The translations under genes were made by a program, and so were the position numbers. The notes beneath the pieces were generated by a model. It was not told where the DNA came from. It was given only the letters and a program-made list of their open reading frames with translations, and searched no databases. A stretch of DNA of 64,000 nucleotides from NCBI RefSeq assembly GCF_003432485.1, contig NZ_QVNQ01000009.1, positions 124,001-188,000 on the forward strand, in the 5' to 3' direction. Each line of letters begins with the position of its first letter. Position 1 is the stretch's first letter. This document shows, piece after piece, positions 8,445 to 16,946 of this stretch. This DNA is from Actinomadura spongiicola. Lineage in GTDB: Bacteria > Actinomycetota > Actinomycetes > Streptosporangiales > Streptosporangiaceae.

Positions 8445-9436
8445 GAGTTCTGCTGTGGCACGTGCACGGCTCGTGGGCGACGTCGTTCGTCCACGGCCCG
8501 TGGACCACGCTCGTCCCGGTCACCCCGGACCGCGGCCCGGACGGGAGGGGACGGCCCGACACGTTCACCTGGCCCGACCGGGCGGTCGAGGTGCCGCCCG
8601 AACGGCTCCGCGACGAGGACGTCGACGTCGTCGTCCTGCAACGCCCCCACGAGCTGCGGCTGGCCGAGGAATGGCTCGGCCGCCGCCCCGGACGCGACGT
8701 CCCCGCCGTCTACGTCGAGCACGACACGCCGCGCCGGACGCCGTCCGACATCGGGCTGCCCGAGGAGGTCGTCCCCGACAGCCGCCACTTCCTGCATGAC
8801 CGCTCCGACATCCTGGTCGTCCACGTCACGCACTTCAACCGGCTGTTCTGGAACTGCGGCGACGCCCCGACCCGGGTCATCGAGCACGGCGTCGTCGACC
8901 CCGGCTACCGGTACACCGCCGACATGCCGCGGGCGGGCGTCGTCATCAACGACCCGCTGCGCCGGGGCCGCGTCGCCGGGACCGACCTGCTCGCCGAACT
9001 CGCGGGCGCGGTGCCGCTCGACCTGTTCGGGATGAACGTCACCGGCGTCCCCGACCGGCTCGGCATCCCGCACGAGTCGCTGTGGACCTTCGAGGACCTG
9101 CCGCAGGCGAGGATGCACGAGGAACTCGCCCGCCGCCGCGTCTATGTCCACCCCTACCGGTGGACGTCCCTCGGCCTCGCGCTGATCGAGGCCATGATGC
9201 TCGGCCTGCCCGTGGTGGCGCTCGCCACCACCGAGGCGGTCGAGGCGGTGCCGCCGGAGGCCGGGGTGCTGTCCACGCGCGTCGCCACGCTGGCGGACGC
9301 CGCGCGGACCCTGGCCGCCGACCCGCCGCGGGCCCGCCAGATGGGCAAGGAGGCGCGGGCCCACGCCGTCGACCGGTACGGCCTGGCGCGCTTCCTGCGC
9401 GACTGGCGGCGAACTCTCCGGGAGGTAACGCGATGA
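8441..9436 (+). CDS. Glycosyltransferase, family 4-like
   Basis: A 331-residue GT-B-type enzyme. The N-terminus (VLLWHVHGSWATSFVHGPW) is the acceptor-side Rossmann domain. The C-terminal half has HPYRWTSLGLALIEAMMLGLPVVAL, the usual donor-site motif with the glutamate of the E-x7-E region, although the family's first glutamate is replaced. The start is GTG within GTGA at the previous stop. It is part of the continuous heptose/carbamoyl operon, so it probably builds the same glycan. Donor sugar and linkage cannot be predicted. Confidence 0.8.
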   Translation: MRVLLWHVHGSWATSFVHGPWTTLVPVTPDRGPDGRGRPDTFTWPDRAVEVPPERLRDEDVDVVVLQRPHELRLAEEWLGRRPGRDVPAVYVEHDTPRRTPSDIGLPEEVVPDSRHFLHDRSDILVVHVTHFNRLFWNCGDAPTRVIEHGVVDPGYRYTADMPRAGVVINDPLRRGRVAGTDLLAELAGAVPLDLFGMNVTGVPDRLGIPHESLWTFEDLPQARMHEELARRRVYVHPYRWTSLGLALIEAMMLGLPVVALATTEAVEAVPPEAGVLSTRVATLADAARTLAADPPRARQMGKEARAHAVDRYGLARFLRDWRRTLREVTR

Positions 9437-10686
9437 GGATAGCCATGATCTCCGAGCACGCCAGCCCCCTCGCCGCCGGGCGCGGCGCGGCGGCCGGCGG
9501 CCCCACGGGCAAGGGACTGGGCGGGGCCGACGGCGGCGGGCAGAACGTGTTCGTCGCGGAACTGGCCGCCGAGCTCGGTCGCCAGGGGCACTACGTCACC
9601 GTCTACACCCGCCGCGACTCCCCCGCCCAGCGGGAAAGGGTGCGGCTGGCGCCCGGCGTGACCGTCGAGCACGTCCCCGCCGGTCCGCCCGAGCACATCC
9701 CCAAGGACGACCTGCTGCCGTGGATGCACGACTTCGGGCGTTACCTGGAGCGGCGGTGGGCCGCCGACCCTCCCGACGTCGCGCACGCCCACTTCTGGAT
9801 GAGCGGGCTCGCCGCGGTCCAGGCCGCGCAGGCGGCCGGCCGGCCGCGCGTGCCGGTCGTGCAGACCTACCACGCGCTCGGCACGGTGAAGCGCCGCCAC
9901 CAGGGCGACGGGGACACCAGCCCGGCGTCGCGGATCAGGCTGGAACGCGCCGTCGGGCGCGCCGTCGACGGCGTGCTCGCCACCTGCTCGGACGAGCTCA
10001 CCGAACTGGCCGCGATGGGCGTCCCGCGCGACCGCGTCCACGTGGTGCCGTGCGGCGTCGACGTCGACCTCTTCACCCCCGACGGCCGCACGACGATGAC
10101 GCGGGGCCGTGACGGGCACCGGCTGGTGGTGCTGTCACGGCTCGTCGAACGCAAGGGCGTCGACACCGCCATCCGGGCGCTCGCGCACGTCCCGGGCGCG
10201 AGGCTCACCGTCGCGGGCGGCCCGCGCCGCGGCGACCTGCACACCGACCCGGAGGTCCGCAGGCTGCGGGACGTGGCCCTGGACGCGGGCGTCGCCGGGC
10301 GGGTGGAGTTCCTCGGCCGCGTCGGCCGCGACGAGGTCCCCCCGCTGCTCCGGTCGGCGAGCCTCGTGGTGACGCTGCCCTGGTACGAGCCGTTCGGGAT
10401 GGTGCCGCTGGAGGCCATGGCCTGCGGCGTCCCCGTCGTCGCGAGCGCCGTCGGCGGTCATCTCGACACGGTCGTCGACGGCGTCACCGGCGTCCACGTC
10501 CCGCCCCGCGACCCGGAAGCCGCGGCCCGCGCGATCCGGGCGCTGCTGGACGACCCCGCCGGACGCGCCGGAATGGGTTTCGCGGGCGGCGACCGGGCCC
10601 GTGACCGCTACTCCTGGACCCGTGTCGCCGCCGACACGACGGAGGTGTACCGCCACGCCGCGGCGCTGAGCGAGGTGGCCGCATGA
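9433..10686 (+). CDS. Glycosyltransferase family 4
   Basis: A 417-residue GT4 enzyme with an N-terminal insertion rich in Gly and Ala that ends GGADGGGQNVFVAELAAELG, as in sucrose-phosphate synthase/MshA-like proteins. The donor domain shows LVVLSRLVERKGVDTAIRAL and PWYEPFGMVPLEAMACGVPVVAS, which contains the E-x7-E catalytic signature. It overlaps both neighbours by ATGA. The sequence does not decide the donor; MshA itself (mycothiol synthesis) is unlikely in this operon setting. Confidence 0.87.
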   Translation: MRIAMISEHASPLAAGRGAAAGGPTGKGLGGADGGGQNVFVAELAAELGRQGHYVTVYTRRDSPAQRERVRLAPGVTVEHVPAGPPEHIPKDDLLPWMHDFGRYLERRWAADPPDVAHAHFWMSGLAAVQAAQAAGRPRVPVVQTYHALGTVKRRHQGDGDTSPASRIRLERAVGRAVDGVLATCSDELTELAAMGVPRDRVHVVPCGVDVDLFTPDGRTTMTRGRDGHRLVVLSRLVERKGVDTAIRALAHVPGARLTVAGGPRRGDLHTDPEVRRLRDVALDAGVAGRVEFLGRVGRDEVPPLLRSASLVVTLPWYEPFGMVPLEAMACGVPVVASAVGGHLDTVVDGVTGVHVPPRDPEAAARAIRALLDDPAGRAGMGFAGGDRARDRYSWTRVAADTTEVYRHAAALSEVAA

Positions 10687-11279
10687 CGCAGACGGCGCAG
10701 ACCAGGACCTCCACCGACCGGGACCGGCGGCTGGAGGCGCTCGCGGAGGCGGCGCTGCGGTTCCGCGCGCAGGTGCCCACCATCGAGGCGTGGGGCCGCG
10801 ACCTCGCCCGCGTGCTGCGCGGCGGCGGGCGGCTGCTGGCGTGCGGCAACGGCGGCAGCGCCGCCGAGGCGCAGCATCTGACCGCCGAGCTCGTCGGCCG
10901 GTTCGAGGACGACCGGCGGCCGCTGTCGGCGATCCCGCTGCACGCCGACACCTCGGCGACCACCGCGATCGGCAACGACTACGGTCCCGTCGACGTGTTC
11001 GCGCGGCAGGTCCAGGCGCACGGCCGCCGCGGCGACGTGCTGGTGTGCCTGTCGACCAGCGGGCGCAGCCCCAACGTCCTCGCGGCGGCGCACCGGGCGC
11101 GGCGGCTCGGCGTCGCCGCGTGGGCCGTCACCGGTCCGGGGCCGAACCCGCTGACCGAGGCCTGCGACGACGCCGTCACCGTGGACGCCCGGGCGACCTC
11201 GACCGTGCAGGAGATCCATCTCGCCGCGATCCACCTGCTGTGCGGGGTGGTCGACGAGACGCTGGGGGTGGGGAGATGA
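10683..11279 (+). CDS. gmhA: Phosphoheptose isomerase (sedoheptulose 7-phosphate isomerase)
   Basis: A 198-residue single SIS-domain protein. It converts sedoheptulose 7-phosphate to D-glycero-D-manno-heptose 7-phosphate, the first committed step of activated heptose synthesis in the cytosol. The signature LLACGNGGSAAEAQHLTAELVGRFE, the later LSTSGRSPNV phosphate loop, and the C-terminal EIHLAAIHLLCGVVD (metal-ligand helix) match GmhA well. Length is typical. ATGA overlaps on both sides couple it to a GT4 upstream and the HldE-like enzyme downstream. Confidence 0.93.
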   Translation: MTQTAQTRTSTDRDRRLEALAEAALRFRAQVPTIEAWGRDLARVLRGGGRLLACGNGGSAAEAQHLTAELVGRFEDDRRPLSAIPLHADTSATTAIGNDYGPVDVFARQVQAHGRRGDVLVCLSTSGRSPNVLAAAHRARRLGVAAWAVTGPGPNPLTEACDDAVTVDARATSTVQEIHLAAIHLLCGVVDETLGVGR

Positions 11280-12751
11280 GCCCGCGATCCACCCCGCGAC
11301 CGACCGCGCGGCCCACCGCCCGGACCGCGCCGCGGTCCGGGGGGCCGCTGGTCGTCGTGGGGGACGTGCTCCTCGACGTCGACATCGTCGGAAGCAGCAG
11401 CCGGCTCTGCCCGGACGCGCCCGTGCCCGTCGTCGAGCAGGCCGAGGAGCGGCCCCGTCCCGGCGGCGCTGGCCTCGCGGCGCTGCTCGCGGCGGCCGAC
11501 GGGCGGGAGGTGGTCCTGGTCACCGCGCTCGCCGACGACGACCGCGGGCGGCGGCTGCGCGCGATGCTGGACCGGCATGTGGAGGTCGCCGCGCTCCACC
11601 TGCACGGCAGCACCCCGTGCAAGCTGCGGATCCGGTCCGGCGGGCAGTCGGTGGCGCGGCTGGACGCCGGGGAGGGCCGGGCCCTGGACGGGCCCGTCGG
11701 CCCGCGGGTCGCCGACGCGATCGCGGGCGCGGGCGCGGTGCTGGTGTCCGACTACGGTCGCGGCGTCACGGGGCACCGCGCCGTCCGGTCGCTGCTCGGC
11801 GGGCTGCCCCCGGACGTGCCCGTCGTGTGGGACCCGCATCCGCGCGGTGAGGCCCCCGTCCCCGGCGTGCGGCTGCTGACCCCGAACGAGGAGGAGGCGG
11901 CCCGGCTCGCCGCCGCGGACGGCGCCGACATCACCGGGTTCGGGCTGTCGGCGGCCGGGCGGCGCGGCCGCCATCTCGGTCGCGCCTGGAACATCGAGGG
12001 CGTCGCGGTGACGCTCGGCGCGGAGGGGGCGCTGCTGTGCGACGGGTCGGAGGCGCCGTTCCTCGCGCCCGCCCGACCCGCGCGGGGCGACGCGTGCGGC
12101 GCGGGCGACAGCTTCGCCGCCGGGGCCGTCGCCGCGCTCGCGGACGGCGGAACGCTCGCCGGCGCCGTCACCGAGGGCGTCGACCGGGCGTCGGAGTTCG
12201 TCCGCGCGGGGGCCGCCGCGGCCGTCGCCGCGCAGCTCGCCGAGACCGGCACCGCCCGGCTCGCGCCCGAGCGCGGCGACGACGCCTGGGACGTGGTCGA
12301 GCGGACCCGCCGGGCGGGCGGCACGGTCGTGGCGACCGGCGGCTGCTTCGACCTGCTCCACGCCGGCCATGTCAGCCTGCTGCAGCAGGCGCGGCGGCTC
12401 GGCGACTGCCTCATCGTGTGCGTGAACTCCGACGCGTCGGTGCGGCGCCGCAAGGGCCCGTCCCGTCCGGTGACGCCCGCCGCCGACCGCGTCCGGGTGC
12501 TGGAGGCGCTCAGCGACGTCGACGCCGCGGTCGTCTTCGACGACGACACCCCGGCGCCGCTGCTGGAGCGGCTTCGCCCGGACGTGTGGGTGAAGGGCGC
12601 CGACTACGCGGGAACGACGCTGCCCGAGGCCGGGACGGTCCGGGCCCACGGCGGCGAGGTCGTCCTGCTGCCCCTCCTGGAGGGGCGTTCCACGACGCGT
12701 CTGCTGTCGACGACGCGATCGACGCCGACCACGAAGGGAAACGTGTCATGA
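11276..12751 (+). CDS. hldE: Bifunctional D-glycero-beta-D-manno-heptose 7-phosphate kinase / 1-phosphate adenylyltransferase
   Basis: A 491-residue fused enzyme. Residues about 22-330 are a PfkB/ribokinase domain with VVVGDVLLDVDIVG and the catalytic RGDACGAGDSFAAGAVAAL. Residues about 345-480 are a nucleotidyltransferase with GGCFDLLHAGHVSLLQQAR (HxGH motif) and VNSDASVRRRKGP. It phosphorylates heptose 7-phosphate at C1, then, after GmhB removes the 7-phosphate, adds AMP to make ADP-heptose. The first 20 residues are Arg/Pro/Thr-rich and probably disordered. The order matches E. coli HldE. The gene overlaps gmhA and the following SDR by 4 bp each. Confidence 0.92.
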   Translation: MSPRSTPRPTARPTARTAPRSGGPLVVVGDVLLDVDIVGSSSRLCPDAPVPVVEQAEERPRPGGAGLAALLAAADGREVVLVTALADDDRGRRLRAMLDRHVEVAALHLHGSTPCKLRIRSGGQSVARLDAGEGRALDGPVGPRVADAIAGAGAVLVSDYGRGVTGHRAVRSLLGGLPPDVPVVWDPHPRGEAPVPGVRLLTPNEEEAARLAAADGADITGFGLSAAGRRGRHLGRAWNIEGVAVTLGAEGALLCDGSEAPFLAPARPARGDACGAGDSFAAGAVAALADGGTLAGAVTEGVDRASEFVRAGAAAAVAAQLAETGTARLAPERGDDAWDVVERTRRAGGTVVATGGCFDLLHAGHVSLLQQARRLGDCLIVCVNSDASVRRRKGPSRPVTPAADRVRVLEALSDVDAAVVFDDDTPAPLLERLRPDVWVKGADYAGTTLPEAGTVRAHGGEVVLLPLLEGRSTTRLLSTTRSTPTTKGNVS

Positions 12752-13425
12752 ACGTCCTCATTACCGGTGGCGCCTCGGGGCTCGGCGAGGCCGTCGCGCG
12801 CAGGGTCGCGGCGGACGGCGGGCGCCCGCTCGTCCTCGACCGGCATCCCCCGAAGGACGACGTCGAGTACCGGCAGGCCGACCTGGCGGACCGCAAGTGC
12901 GCCGAACTCGCCGTGCACGGCCTGGCCCGCGCCGCCGGGGGCCTGAACGCCGTCGTCACCGCCGCGGGCATCGACGCGTGCGGGGCGCTCTGCGACGTCC
13001 CCGCCGAGGACTGGGAGCGGGTCGTGCAGGTGAACCTGCTCGGCACCGTCACCGTCGTCCGCGCCGCGCTCCCCTACCTGGAGAACGAGCCGCACGGCCG
13101 GGTCGTCACCATCGGGTCGACGCTCGGGCTGCGCGCCGTGAGCGACGCCACCGCCTACTGCGCGTCCAAGTTCGGGGTCGTCGGGTTCACCCGGGCGCTC
13201 GCCGCCGAGACGGCCGGGAAGGTCGCCGTCACGATGGTCGTGCCCGGCGGCATGGACACCGCGTTCTTCGACGACCGCGCCGACAAGTACAAGCCCGGCC
13301 CGGACGCCACGCTCAACCAGCCCGGTGACGTGGCGGCGACCATCGCGTTCGCGCTGTCCCAGCCTCCGGGCTGCGAGGTGCGGGAGATGGTCGTCTGCCC
13401 GTCCCGGGAGACGTCGTGGCCCTGA
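12748..13425 (+). CDS. Short-chain dehydrogenase/reductase
   Basis: A 225-residue classical SDR. The cofactor site VLITGGASGLGEAV and the catalytic Ser and YCASK motif (IGSTLGLRAVSDATAYCASK) are intact. It is short for the family, with little C-terminal extension. It is not an HldD-type epimerase, which is an extended SDR, so it more likely reduces or oxidises a sugar or a glycan building block. It is coupled to hldE by ATGA and its end overlaps the next GT9 by 10 bp. Confidence 0.87.
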   Translation: MNVLITGGASGLGEAVARRVAADGGRPLVLDRHPPKDDVEYRQADLADRKCAELAVHGLARAAGGLNAVVTAAGIDACGALCDVPAEDWERVVQVNLLGTVTVVRAALPYLENEPHGRVVTIGSTLGLRAVSDATAYCASKFGVVGFTRALAAETAGKVAVTMVVPGGMDTAFFDDRADKYKPGPDATLNQPGDVAATIAFALSQPPGCEVREMVVCPSRETSWP

Positions 13426-14354
13426 CCGGCCACCGGATCGTGGTCCTGCGCGCGCTCGGCCTCGGCGACCTGCTGACGGCCGTCCCGGCGCTGCGGGCCC
13501 TGCGCCGCGGTACGCCCGGCGCGCGGGTCACGCTCGCCGCGCCCGCCGGGCTCGGTCCGCTCGCCCGCTCCACCGGAGCGGTCGACGACGTCGTCCCGGC
13601 GGACGGCCTGGCGCCGCTGCCGCCGCTCGGGCCGGTCGGCACGGCGGTGAACCTGCACGGCCGGGGACCGGAGAGCCACCGCGTCCTCGCCGCGCTGCCA
13701 CCGCGCCGGCTGCTCGCGTTCGCCTGCGCCGGGGCCGGGCACGCCGACGGGCCCGCGTGGGATCCGGACGAGCACGAGGTGGCGCGGTGGTGCCGGCTCG
13801 TGTCCTCCTACGGGTTCGCCGCCGACCCGGGCGACCTGGACCTGCCCGCTCCGGCGGGTCCCTCGCCCGCGCCGGGCGCCGTGGTCGTGCATCCGGGGGC
13901 GGCGTTCCCTGCTCGTCGCTGGCCCGCCGACCGGTTCGCGGCGGTCGCGGCGGCGCTGCGGGACGGCGGCGAACGCGTCGTCGTCACCGGCGGCCCGGGC
14001 GAGACGGCCCTCGCCCGCCGCGTCGTGGACCTCGCCGGCCTGCCGGTCGAGGCGGACCTGTCGGGCCGCACCCGGCTCACCGAGCTGGCCGCGCTCGTCG
14101 CGGGCGCACGGCTGGTGGTGTGCGGCGACACCGGCGTGGCGCACCTCGCGACCGCGTACCGCACCCCGTCGGTGCTGCTGTTCGGCCCGACGCCGCCCGC
14201 CCGCTGGGGGCCGCCCGCCCGGGACGAGCACCTGGTGCTGTGGGCGGGCCGGCGCGGCGACCCGCACGGCTCCGAGCCGTGCCCCGGCCTGCTGGAGATC
14301 TCCGCGGACGACGCCGTGGCGGCCGCCGGCAGGGCGCTCACCCGCACCCGTTGA
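13416..14354 (+). CDS. Glycosyltransferase family 9 (heptosyltransferase-like)
   Basis: A 312-residue GT9, the second in this operon. It has the N-terminal block IVVLRALGLGDLLTAVPALRAL, the VVHPGAAFPARRWPADRFA phosphate-side motif, VTGGPGETALAR and CGDTGVAHLATAYRTPSVLLFGP. It starts with GTG inside the 3' end of the SDR. Two distinct GT9 enzymes suggest at least two heptose residues, or two acceptor positions, in the product; this is inference. Confidence 0.9.
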   Translation: MALTGHRIVVLRALGLGDLLTAVPALRALRRGTPGARVTLAAPAGLGPLARSTGAVDDVVPADGLAPLPPLGPVGTAVNLHGRGPESHRVLAALPPRRLLAFACAGAGHADGPAWDPDEHEVARWCRLVSSYGFAADPGDLDLPAPAGPSPAPGAVVVHPGAAFPARRWPADRFAAVAAALRDGGERVVVTGGPGETALARRVVDLAGLPVEADLSGRTRLTELAALVAGARLVVCGDTGVAHLATAYRTPSVLLFGPTPPARWGPPARDEHLVLWAGRRGDPHGSEPCPGLLEISADDAVAAAGRALTRTR

Positions 14355-14376
14355 AGTCCCGCCGAAGGGGAACACG

Positions 14377-15333
14377 ATGAGACATCCACGCGCCGTCGTC
14401 ACCGGCGGCTCCGGCTTCCTCGGCTCGCACCTGTGCGAGGCGCTGCTGGCCCGGGGCATCTCGGTGGTGTGCCTGGACAACCTGCTGACCGGGACGTCCC
14501 GCAACATCGCGCACCTGACCGGGCGGCGCGACTTCCGGTTCCTGAAACGCGACCTGACCGACCCGGTGCACGTCCCCGGAGAGGTCGGCTACGTCTTCCA
14601 TCTGGCGTCGGCCGCGTCCCCCGCCGACTACCTGCGGCTGCCGATCCAGACGCTGGAGGTCGGCAGCCAGGGCACCCGCAACGCGCTGGAACTCGCCGAG
14701 GGCAAGAACGCCCGGTTCGTGCTCGCCTCCACCTCCGAGGTGTACGGGGACCCGCTGGTGCATCCGCAGCCCGAGTCGTACTGGGGGAACGTGAACCCGG
14801 TCGGGCCGCGCAGCGTGTACGACGAGGCGAAACGGTTCGGGGAGGCGCTCACGTCGGCGTTCCGGCACGCCCGCGGCCTCGACACCGGGATCGTGCGGAT
14901 CTTCAACAGCTACGGGCCGCGGATGCGACCCGACGACGGCCGCGCCATCCCGACGTTCCTGCGGCAGGCGCTGACCGGCGAGGACCTCACGGTGACCGGG
15001 GACGGGTCGCAGACCCGTTCGATCTGTCATGTCGACGACACCGTCCGCGGCATCCTCGCCCTCGCCACCGCCGATCATCCCGGGCCGATGAACATCGGCA
15101 GCCCCTACGAGATCTCCATGGCGGACCTCGCCCAACTGATCATCGACCTGACGGGGTCGCGGTCACGGATCCGGTTCGTCGACCGTCCGGCGGACGACCC
15201 CCGCGTCCGGCGGCCCGACACCCGGCTGGCCGAGGACGTGCTCGACTGGCGTCCCCGCATCACGGTCGAGAACGGTCTACGCGGCACGATCGAGTGGTTC
15301 GCGCGGGAACTGGTGACCGCCCGACCCGCCTGA
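14377..15333 (+). CDS. Extended SDR NDP-sugar enzyme, UDP-glucuronate decarboxylase (UXS)-like
   Basis: A 318-residue extended SDR with VTGGSGFLGSHLCEALL at the N-terminus. The region HPQPESYWGNVNPVGPRSVYDEAKRF carries the YxxxK pair and the WGNVNPxGxRSxYDE signature of UDP-glucuronate decarboxylases, which make UDP-xylose. NAD is tightly held in that family. The ribosome site is AAGGGGA, and the gene is 22 bp after the GT9 and last in the operon. dTDP-glucose dehydratase is an alternative, but the signature fits UXS better. The UDP-glucuronate source could be the UDP-glucose dehydrogenase encoded at 58.3-59.7 kb. Confidence 0.82.
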   Translation: MRHPRAVVTGGSGFLGSHLCEALLARGISVVCLDNLLTGTSRNIAHLTGRRDFRFLKRDLTDPVHVPGEVGYVFHLASAASPADYLRLPIQTLEVGSQGTRNALELAEGKNARFVLASTSEVYGDPLVHPQPESYWGNVNPVGPRSVYDEAKRFGEALTSAFRHARGLDTGIVRIFNSYGPRMRPDDGRAIPTFLRQALTGEDLTVTGDGSQTRSICHVDDTVRGILALATADHPGPMNIGSPYEISMADLAQLIIDLTGSRSRIRFVDRPADDPRVRRPDTRLAEDVLDWRPRITVENGLRGTIEWFARELVTARPA

Positions 15334-15344
15334 CCTGTCGCCTG

Positions 15345-15746
15345 TCAGCCGCTGCTGCCCGCCGCCACGAGTTCCCTGAGGTCGGCGGGCAGGCTGCCGC
15401 GCACCTTCTGCGCGACGGCCCCCTGGGTCGCCTCGTCGGTCACCTCCAGGACCACCCGCGTCAGGAACGCGGCCCTGGGCTCGTCGGAGCCGGCCCGGTG
15501 GGCGACCCGCTCGATGAAGTCGTGCCTGCCGAACCGTTCACCCGACCCGGCGCCGCCGTAGATCTCCGTTCGGCGCAGATGCTCGCCGATCTCGTGCGGG
15601 AGTTGTGCCGCGAGGTTGTCGGCGAGCCCCTCCGGAATCCGCTCGCCGAGCGTCTCCAGGACCGACCGGGTCGCCCGCTCCGCCTCACCGTGACCGGAGA
15701 GGCGTCCGCGGTTCTGGACCTTGCCGATGAACTCCTCGTGCCGCAT
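15345..15746 (-). CDS. DUF2267 domain protein
   Basis: A 133-residue soluble protein. The N-terminal MRHEEFIGKVQ, the helix ERATRSVLETLGERIPEGLADNLAAQLP and the second repeat DFIERVAHRAG are the DUF2267 pattern of two similar helical units. Function is not established; in actinomycetes these proteins often accompany stress genes. It is convergent with the glycan operon (11 bp between stops), and the GGAAGGAG ribosome site supports the start. Confidence 0.82.
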   Translation of the reverse strand: MRHEEFIGKVQNRGRLSGHGEAERATRSVLETLGERIPEGLADNLAAQLPHEIGEHLRRTEIYGGAGSGERFGRHDFIERVAHRAGSDEPRAAFLTRVVLEVTDEATQGAVAQKVRGSLPADLRELVAAGSSG

Positions 15747-15800
15747 GGCGGACGCTCCTTCCCCCTACCGTTTCGCTGCACTTTGCCTGACCTGCGAAAA

Positions 15801-15817
15801 CTTCCCGATATGTCGGG
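15801..15817 (-). terminator. Weak hairpin after the pyruvyl-transferase-like gene
   Basis: Just past the stop at 15821, the minus strand reads CCCGA-CATA-TCGGG and then AAGTTTT. The perfect 5-bp stem with a 4-nt loop and short T-run is a possible intrinsic terminator. Confidence 0.4.
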
Positions 15818-15820
15818 GTC

Positions 15821-16723
15821 TTAACGTGCGCCGAGCACGTCCAGCAGCTCACCGAGCAGGGTGTCGGACGGCGGTGACGAGGAGGCCGATCCCGCGCCCC
15901 GCGCCGACAGCGCCCAGTCCCACCAGCGATCCAGCGCACGCGGGTCGAGCAGCCGCCCGGTCGCGTCCTCGGGCACGGTCAGGACGGCGGGCCACGACCA
16001 GGCCCGCGCCTGGGCCGTCACCTTCGCGCCGCCGCCGACCGGGTCCACGGCCAGCGCGGGAACGCCGTTCTTCAGGGCGAGGACGAGCCCGTGCAGCCGG
16101 GTCGTCACGACCAGGTCGAGCCGGCGCAGCACCGACTCCAGCTCGGCCGGCGTGCCGAACAGCCGCCAGTCGCGCGGATCGAGCCGCGTGTCGAGCGGCA
16201 GCCGGGCGCACTCCCGGGCGGCGAGCCACTCCGTCAGCTCCCGCTCGACGGGACCGTGCCGCCGCCGCGCCCCGTACTCGTCCTGGCCGGGCGCGAGCAC
16301 GACCCCGACGACCGGTACGGACGGGGTCACGGGCAGCGCCGCCAGGTCGGGCCGCGGGGCCCGCGCGCCCGCCGTCGCGGGGGCGTCACGGGGAAGGACG
16401 GCGTCGAACCCGGTGACCGCCGGGTCGTCGGGGTCGATGACCGAGACGCCGACGGCGACGCGGACGCAACGCGCGTACCGGCGGTGCAGCTCCTCGATCT
16501 GCCATCCGCGCAGCGGCCCGCACGCGAAGACCAGATGGGTGTAGTCGCCGGGGTCGGCGCGGTCGAGGGTTAAGCCGCCGGGCCGGAACACCGGACTCCA
16601 CGCCTGCTCGCACTCGACGCCCGCGCCAGCCAGCCCCGACCGGACGGCCTCCATCGCGAGAACGTCGCCGGCCGTCGCCTCGCCGTGCAGGAAACTCGGC
16701 CATCCGGTCACCAGAACCCGCAA
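15821..16723 (-). CDS. Polysaccharide pyruvyl transferase family protein
   Basis: A 300-residue protein of the pyruvyl-transferase fold. The N-terminus MRVLVTGWPSFLHGEATAGD and FACGPLRGWQ correspond to the first Rossmann half. LVVTTRLHGLVLALKNGVPALAVDP is the family hallmark (TRLHG). Family members add ketal-linked pyruvate to surface sugars; some are inactive relatives with other roles. It is oriented away from the heptose operon but only 0.5 kb from its end, so it may modify the same polymer. No clear ribosome site is seen at the ATG. Confidence 0.82.
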   Translation of the reverse strand: MRVLVTGWPSFLHGEATAGDVLAMEAVRSGLAGAGVECEQAWSPVFRPGGLTLDRADPGDYTHLVFACGPLRGWQIEELHRRYARCVRVAVGVSVIDPDDPAVTGFDAVLPRDAPATAGARAPRPDLAALPVTPSVPVVGVVLAPGQDEYGARRRHGPVERELTEWLAARECARLPLDTRLDPRDWRLFGTPAELESVLRRLDLVVTTRLHGLVLALKNGVPALAVDPVGGGAKVTAQARAWSWPAVLTVPEDATGRLLDPRALDRWWDWALSARGAGSASSSPPSDTLLGELLDVLGAR

Positions 16724-16946
16724 CGGTCCGCACCTCCGGAGTCGTCAGGGCCGGTCTGGAGACGCGCCCATGGCCGCCGGTGCGGTGTCCCCGCGCGGTG
16801 ACAGTTAGCGCGCCGGTCGGTTTACCGGAACGGCCGGATGGGCACAGTCACGTCGCGGCCCACTCGCGAGATCGGAGCCCTGTGCCCCGACCTGCGAGCC
16901 TGGGCCGCACCACGTTCCGCGTCCCCCTCCTCCCGGCTTCCACTGG

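Noticed and set aside
16724-16946. 63-codon rightward frame in the gap before the SRPBCC gene
   Set aside because: No ribosome site, no family motif, and low-complexity translation.
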